Below, one piece after another: positions 56,902 to 64,000 of a stretch of DNA of 64,000 bases. The notes below the pieces were generated by a model that made no database searches, was not told the DNA's origin, and was given only the letters and a program-made list of their open reading frames with translations. The stretch spans positions 248,001 through 312,000 of the forward strand of contig NZ_JAMTCH010000006.1 in NCBI RefSeq assembly GCF_024171735.1, written 5' to 3'. A program made the translations under genes and the position numbers. The stretch's first letter is position 1. Every line of letters starts with the position of its first letter. This stretch comes from Prauserella alba. GTDB taxonomy: Bacteria; Actinomycetota; Actinomycetes; Mycobacteriales; Pseudonocardiaceae.

Positions 56902-57174
56902 GGGTAACGCTCCTCGTCGGAGAGAAGTGGGGCTCTCGCTGCGGCGCGAACACAGCGGGCGCCGGCTCGAATTCGATGATGGTGTGGCAGTAGGGCTCGG
57001 GCGGGCGGTGATTGCCCGCCGGGGCGGAATCACGCAGGTTTTCGCCGCGCGACGGCGGTCCGCGGCCGCGGGGCCACCGAGCGACTCGCGCGTGGCGACG
57101 GCGCGGTGCGTTGCCGGGAACACCGGGAGAATCGCGGTTCGCGGGCCAAGATACTCGCACTTCTTGCCTCGCGG

Positions 57175-58023
57175 CTAGCGGAACACCACGGTGCTGTTGC
57201 CGTTGAGCAGGACACGGTTCTCGCAGTACCACCGCACCGCCCTGGACAGCGCCAGCGCCTCGGCGTCCCTGCCCACGGTCTGCAGCGCGGCCGGGTCGTA
57301 GGTGTGGTCGATGCGGATCACCTCCTGCTCGATGATCGGACCCTCGTCGAGATCGGGGGTGACGAAGTGCGCGGTGGCACCGACGAGCTTCACGCCCCGG
57401 TCGTAGGCCTGGTGGTAGGGCTTGGCGCCCTTGAACCCGGGCAGGAACGAGTGGTGGATGTTGATCGCCCTGCCGTGCAGCGCCTTGCAGGTCTGATCGG
57501 AGAGAACCTGCATGTACCGGGCGAGCACCACCAGATCGGCCTGATGGTCGTCGACCAGCTGCAGCAGCTGCGACTCGGCCGCCGGCTTGGTCTCCGAGGT
57601 CACCGGCACGTGATGGAACGGCAGGCCGGCGGCCTCCGCCATCGGGCGCAGGTCCTCGTGATTGGACACCACGGCCACGATCTCGGCGCCCAGTGCTCCG
57701 GCCCGCCACCGGTAGATCAGGTCGTTGAGGCAGTGCCCAAGCTTGGAGACCATCACCACGACCCGGGCGTCGCGGTCCGGGTGCAGCTCGAAGTTCATTT
57801 CGAAGTCGGTGGCCACCGGCGCGAAGTCGTGCGACATCGCATCCAGGTCGACCTCGGCGGCGGCGGTGGCCTGTACCCGCAGGAACAGACGCCCGCGCAC
57901 CGGATCGTCGAACTGCCGGTACTCCACGATGTCGCAGCCGTGCTCCACCAGGTAGGAACTGACGGCCTGGACGATCCCGGTGCGGTTCGGGCAGCTCAAG
58001 GTGAGGGTGAACGATCGTGTCAC
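57175..58023 (-). CDS. purU: Formyltetrahydrofolate deformylase
   Basis: A 282-residue PurU, hydrolysing 10-formyl-THF to formate and THF. An N-terminal ACT domain (about 3-75, CPNRTGIVQAVSSYLVEHG) precedes the formyltransferase domain (about 85-280) with catalytic residues in NIHHSFLPGFKGAKPYHQA, GATAHFV and DLDEGPIIEQE. The GTG start has AGGAG upstream, lying within the ten bases after the sdaA stop. In this operon it would drain one-carbon units released by methyl oxidation and regenerate free THF. Confidence 0.95.
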   Translation of the reverse strand: MTRSFTLTLSCPNRTGIVQAVSSYLVEHGCDIVEYRQFDDPVRGRLFLRVQATAAAEVDLDAMSHDFAPVATDFEMNFELHPDRDARVVVMVSKLGHCLNDLIYRWRAGALGAEIVAVVSNHEDLRPMAEAAGLPFHHVPVTSETKPAAESQLLQLVDDHQADLVVLARYMQVLSDQTCKALHGRAINIHHSFLPGFKGAKPYHQAYDRGVKLVGATAHFVTPDLDEGPIIEQEVIRIDHTYDPAALQTVGRDAEALALSRAVRWYCENRVLLNGNSTVVFR

Positions 58024-58033
58024 GGGATTCTCC

Positions 58034-59407
58034 TCAGCATTCCACGATGTTGAGCGCGAGACCGCCACGCGCGGTCTCCTTGTACTTGTCCTTCATGTCG
58101 GCCCCGGTCTCGCGCATCGTCTTGATCGCCTTGTCCAGGGACACGTGGTGCCGGCCGTCTCCGCGCAGCGCCATCCGGGCCGCAGTGATCGCCGTGATCG
58201 CGGCCACCGCGTTCCGCTCGATGCACGGAATCTGCACCAGCCCGCCCACCGGGTCGCAGGTCAGCCCGAGGTTGTGTTCGATGCCGATCTCGGCGGCGTT
58301 CTCCACCTGCTCCGGCGTGCCGCCGAGCACCTCCGCGAGCCCGGCCGCGGCCATCGAGCAGGCCGATCCGACCTCGCCCTGGCAGCCGACCTCGGCTCCG
58401 GAGATGGAGGCGTTCTCCTTGAACAGCACGCCGATCGCCCCTGCGGTGAGCAGGAAACGCACCGCGGCGTCGTCGTCGAAGCCGGGCAGGTAGCGATGTG
58501 CGTAGTGCAGTACGGCCGGCACGATCCCGGCCGCGCCGTTGGTCGGCGCGGTCACGACCCGGCCGCCAGCTGCGTTCTGCTCGTTGACGGCCAGGGCGAA
58601 CAGCGTCACCCACTCCATGTCCTGCGCACCGCTGCTGTCGCCCTCACTGCCCTCGAGGCTCGCGCGCAGTTCGCGAGCGCGGCGGCGGACCTTGAGTCCG
58701 CCGGGAAGCGTGCCGCCGGTGTTCACACCCTGCTCCACGCACTCCTGCATCACCGACCAGATGTGCAGCAACCCGGCACGAGTCTCGACCTCGGTGCGCC
58801 AACTGCGCTCGTTGGCCAGGACGACGTCGCTGATCCGCGACCCGCTGGCGGTGGTGTGCGCCAGCAGCTGTTCGCCGGTGCTGAACGGGTGGCGCACCGG
58901 GGTGTCGTCCTCGACAAGCACCTGCCGTCCCGCTTCGTCCTCGTCGAGGACGAAGCCGCCGCCGACCGAGTAGTACTCCCGGCGGTCGAGCCGCGCTCCT
59001 GCGTCGTCGAAGGCTTCGAACACCATGCCGTTGCTGTGGAAGTCGAGCCGGGTGTTGCGGTGCAACACGACGTCCTCGTCCACGTCGAAGGCGATCTTGT
59101 GTTCGCCGCCGAGGCTCAGCCGGGCTTCTTCGCGCGCGGCCTGCACCTGCGGTTCGGCGGCGACCGGGTCGACCAGGTGCGGCTGCTCGCCTGCCAGCCC
59201 GAGCACCACGGCCTTGACACTGCCGTGCCCGTGCCCGGTCGCGCCCAGCGAACCGAACAGCTCGCACCGCACCTGCTCGACCCGCGGCAGTGTGCCGGTC
59301 TCACGCAGGTGCTCGACGAACAGGTACGCGGCTCGCATCGGGCCGACGGTGTGCGAACTCGACGGCCCGATGCCGACCTTGAACAAGTCGAATACGGAAA
59401 GGCTCAT
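58034..59407 (-). CDS. sdaA: L-serine ammonia-lyase, iron-sulfur type (paralogue 2)
   Basis: A 457-residue L-serine dehydratase similar in length and order to the one at 46500. It begins [19 protein letters not shown], has [17 protein letters not shown], and carries cluster cysteines in [18 protein letters not shown] and IPCIERNAV. The ATG overlaps the FolD stop by one base (TGATG). In the betaine pathway it would convert serine made by GlyA from glycine and methylene-THF into pyruvate. Confidence 0.95.
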   Translation of the reverse strand: MSLSVFDLFKVGIGPSSSHTVGPMRAAYLFVEHLRETGTLPRVEQVRCELFGSLGATGHGHGSVKAVVLGLAGEQPHLVDPVAAEPQVQAAREEARLSLGGEHKIAFDVDEDVVLHRNTRLDFHSNGMVFEAFDDAGARLDRREYYSVGGGFVLDEDEAGRQVLVEDDTPVRHPFSTGEQLLAHTTASGSRISDVVLANERSWRTEVETRAGLLHIWSVMQECVEQGVNTGGTLPGGLKVRRRARELRASLEGSEGDSSGAQDMEWVTLFALAVNEQNAAGGRVVTAPTNGAAGIVPAVLHYAHRYLPGFDDDAAVRFLLTAGAIGVLFKENASISGAEVGCQGEVGSACSMAAAGLAEVLGGTPEQVENAAEIGIEHNLGLTCDPVGGLVQIPCIERNAVAAITAITAARMALRGDGRHHVSLDKAIKTMRETGADMKDKYKETARGGLALNIVEC

Positions 59408-60333
59408 CAGTGCTCCGAACCGGTTCGCGGCTGGGCCCCGGCGGCGTGCCGGAGCCGGCGGACACTGCGGGTCGCCGACCACACGGTGTGCTGCAGCAGC
59501 AACGCAGTGGTCACCGGGCCCACTCCCCCTGGTACTGGGGTGAGCCCTGCGACCTGCACGGACGGATCGACGTCGCCGACGAGTCCGCCGTCGGCTGTCG
59601 GGTTGGTGCCGACGTCGATGACGATCGCCCCGTCCCTGACGTGCTTGTCGGTGATCAGGCCGGGCTTGCCGACCGCGACCACCAGCACGTCGGCATCCGG
59701 AGTGAACGCGGTCAGCTCCGGGGTGTGCCGGTGGCAGACCGTGATGGTCGCGTCGCGCTGCAGCAGCAGCTGCGCGACCGGTTTGCCGACCACGTTCGAG
59801 CGCCCCACCACGACGCAGTTGCGCCCTGCCAGCTCGACCTCGTGGTGGTCGAGCAGTTCCAGGACCGCGGCGGCGGTGGCAGGCGGGTACGCCGGCAGGC
59901 CCGCGGCCAGGTTGCCGAGCGAGACCGGGTTGGCCCCGTCGACGTCCTTGCGAGGGTCGATCGCCGAGGCGAGGTCTTCGAAGTGAGCCCCCGCCGGCAA
60001 CGGGGTCTGCAGGATGATGCCGTGCACCGATTCGTCGGCACTCAGCGTCTCCAGCGCGGCGCGGATCCGCTCGACCTCGGCGCCCGCACCGAGGTCGACC
60101 GTCCGGCAGTCGATCCCGGCCTTGCCCGCGGCGCGGGCGATCGAGCGCACGTACCAGGCGCTGGACTCGTCGTCGGTGGCCACCACCACTGCCAGTCCCG
60201 GCGTGACACCGGAGTCGGCGAGTTCGGCGGCGTCGGCCGCGGCTCGTGCGCGGATCTCGCGGGCCAGTCCGCTGCCGCCGAGCTCTCGCACGGCCGCGGT
60301 GGTTCCGGGTTCGGTGGGCTGAATCGTGGTCAT
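59407..60333 (-). CDS. folD: FolD-like methylene-THF dehydrogenase lacking the cyclohydrolase lysine
   Basis: A 308-residue FolD-family protein. Conserved blocks include [58 protein letters not shown] and [17 protein letters not shown]. The first signature is altered: where E. coli FolD has YVASK with catalytic Lys54, this protein has YVRSI (Ile65), and the PCTPRG block is replaced by PPATAAA. Loss of that lysine should abolish the cyclohydrolase step while the NAD(P)-dependent dehydrogenase may remain. The next gene upstream, overlapping by four bases, encodes a cyclodeaminase/cyclohydrolase-family protein that could supply the missing step. The C-terminal 25 residues are unconserved. Confidence 0.9.
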   Translation of the reverse strand: MTTIQPTEPGTTAAVRELGGSGLAREIRARAAADAAELADSGVTPGLAVVVATDDESSAWYVRSIARAAGKAGIDCRTVDLGAGAEVERIRAALETLSADESVHGIILQTPLPAGAHFEDLASAIDPRKDVDGANPVSLGNLAAGLPAYPPATAAAVLELLDHHEVELAGRNCVVVGRSNVVGKPVAQLLLQRDATITVCHRHTPELTAFTPDADVLVVAVGKPGLITDKHVRDGAIVIDVGTNPTADGGLVGDVDPSVQVAGLTPVPGGVGPVTTALLLQHTVWSATRSVRRLRHAAGAQPRTGSEH

Positions 60334-60950
60334 CGCAGGATCTGCTCCCGGACGGCGGAGGTGACGGTGTCGGCGCGCAGCAGGGTGTCGTCGGTCTTGA
60401 CGATCGCCTCGTCGAGTTCGGCGTGGACGTCGGGATCGGTGATTCCGGCGAGATTGATCTCGACGTTGACCCGGGCGGTCGAGATCGCCGCCCGCGCCGC
60501 GACCGCGGCGGCCGCGACATCGCTGATCACGTTGGGGTTCCCGATCGGCCGCAGCAGCTCGGCGAGCTCGACGAGCCTGGCGGACAGGACGATCACCCGC
60601 GCCGGGACCCGGCCCGCCTCGGCGAGCGCGGCCGCGATGGCCGCGGAGCGCTCGTGCTTCTCCTCGGCAGTCTGCTTCGGCAACTTGTAGGCGGCCGCGA
60701 CCGCGCCGAAGGCCTCCGCGTCCTGCTCGGCCAGTTCGAGGCAGAGCCCCCGCAACTCGTCGGCGGCCTCGCACGCCTCCCGAACGGTGACGGCGTGCTC
60801 GGCGTACTTCTCGCCGTCGCTGTAGTGGGCGACCATGGACAGCAGCGCCGCGGACTGCGCCGCGTGCAGCGCAGCGGCCGCCCCACCGCCGGGCGCGGGC
60901 ACCCTGGCGGCCAGCTCGTGCAGGTAATCCTCGATGGTGTCGGTGCGCAT
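60330..60950 (-). CDS. Cyclodeaminase/cyclohydrolase family protein (FTCD_C / FchA-like)
   Basis: A 206-residue protein of the formimidoyl-THF cyclodeaminase family. [24 protein letters not shown] near the N-terminus and [21 protein letters not shown] near residue 145 are the conserved folate-site blocks. The family also includes the methenyl-THF cyclohydrolase FchA of methylotrophs. Without histidine-degradation genes nearby, and directly upstream of an atypical FolD with a four-base overlap, cyclohydrolase activity is the better guess. AAAGGACG precedes the ATG. Confidence 0.87.
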   Translation of the reverse strand: MRTDTIEDYLHELAARVPAPGGGAAAALHAAQSAALLSMVAHYSDGEKYAEHAVTVREACEAADELRGLCLELAEQDAEAFGAVAAAYKLPKQTAEEKHERSAAIAAALAEAGRVPARVIVLSARLVELAELLRPIGNPNVISDVAAAAVAARAAISTARVNVEINLAGITDPDVHAELDEAIVKTDDTLLRADTVTSAVREQILR

Positions 60951-60991
60951 GGACGTCCTTTGTGGTCGTGCGCTCTCAGGCGCGGTGCTGG

Positions 60992-63796
<2,805 letters not shown>

Positions 63797-63801
63797 CTAC
63801 C

Positions 63802-63823
63802 TTGACATTCATCTGATATGTCA
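63802..63823 (+). promoter_or_regulatory. Candidate glyA -35 and TGATATGTCA operator, copy 3
   Basis: TTGACA (63802-63807) is a consensus -35. TGATATGTCA (63814-63823) lies directly after it, where a bound repressor would block RNA polymerase. A weak TTGGCT -10 follows at 63825. The site differs by one base from the perfect copy at 63606. The gap 63458-63901 contains no other gene. Confidence 0.55.
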
Positions 63824-63901
63824 GTTGGCTTTCAGGTGATCTCAGCGTCCGGCCTGCGAACCCTCGATCCCCCTGCTGCGTGCCAGCGCGGAAGGAGTCC
63901 C

Positions 63902-64000
63902 ATGAATTCGTCCACCGATGACCTGTTCGACCACCCGCTCTCGACGGTGGACCCGGAGGTGGCGACGGCGGTCGGCGCCGAACTGGGCCGCCAGCAGAAC
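63902..64000 (+). CDS. glyA: Serine hydroxymethyltransferase, N-terminus (cut by window edge)
   Basis: Only 33 codons are in the window. The segment PLSTVDPEVATAVGAELGRQ is the standard N-terminus of actinobacterial GlyA. GGAAGGAGT lies before the ATG. It would combine glycine and 5,10-methylene-THF to serine, joining the products of dimethylglycine/sarcosine oxidation to the serine dehydratase in the divergent operon. Confidence 0.85.
   Translation, partial: MNSSTDDLFDHPLSTVDPEVATAVGAELGRQQN

Noticed and set aside
56902-57174. Search for a copy of the GATATATC palindrome before the Rieske oxygenase gene
   Set aside because: No good match is present in these 273 bases, so co-regulation of this gene by the same site is not claimed.

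Overview
The window is high-GC DNA with actinobacterial gene content: GTG/TTG starts behind GGAGG-type ribosome sites, many four-base ATGA gene overlaps, a SigC-like ECF sigma factor, a DUF222/HNH protein, and cobalamin riboswitches in front of nrdAB and metE. A member of the Pseudonocardiales is the best guess. That is inference from gene content; no rRNA or tRNA gene is visible to confirm it.

Layout, left to right. 1-3861: the end of an asparaginase gene, then an AraC regulator divergent from a two-component flavin-dependent phenol hydroxylase (reductase plus HpaB-like oxygenase). 3984-12359: a lactam/N-heterocycle module. A minus-strand operon encodes KipI-like and KipA-like subunits (PxpB, PxpC), a free biotin carrier, a biotin carboxylase and a molybdenum hydroxylase large subunit. 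It is divergent from a PucR regulator and pxpA. 12483-16988: an SPFH protein, an ABC-2 exporter and a DesK/DesR-like two-component pair. 17059-18691: an RNA methyltransferase and an alcohol dehydrogenase. 19023-25975: two cobalamin riboswitches with nearly identical aptamers control nrdAB (a B12-independent ribonucleotide reductase whose NrdB has Phe at the radical-Tyr position) and metE (B12-independent methionine synthase).

26115-34881 is a copper region: CopZ, a His-rich membrane protein, a PepSY protein, a CopD-CtaG fusion, SigC with its zinc-finger anti-sigma, and a P1B copper ATPase. 34924-37818 holds a DUF389 protein and a sodium:solute symporter with its small DUF3311 partner. 38063-41271 encodes an IclR regulator, a class III CoA transferase and an HMG-CoA lyase. 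Together with the symporter these suggest uptake and cleavage of a branched dicarboxylate. 41415-48468 mixes a broken hydrolase, an Lrp regulator divergent from an M20 amidohydrolase and MFS transporter, a small DUF4242 protein, a serine dehydratase and two gene remnants.

48969-64000 is best read as a glycine betaine catabolic region: a GntR/FCD regulator, a Rieske ferredoxin and its reductase, a ProP-like transporter, a Rieske oxygenase, formyl-THF deformylase, a second serine dehydratase, an atypical FolD, a cyclodeaminase-family protein, a dimethylglycine oxidase-like enzyme and the start of glyA. In order they would take betaine to dimethylglycine, sarcosine, glycine, serine and pyruvate, and clear the released one-carbon units through tetrahydrofolate to formate. 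A palindrome with core GATATATC recurs at three promoters of this region and is a candidate operator. Convergent gene pairs in the window are separated by unusually long hairpins.
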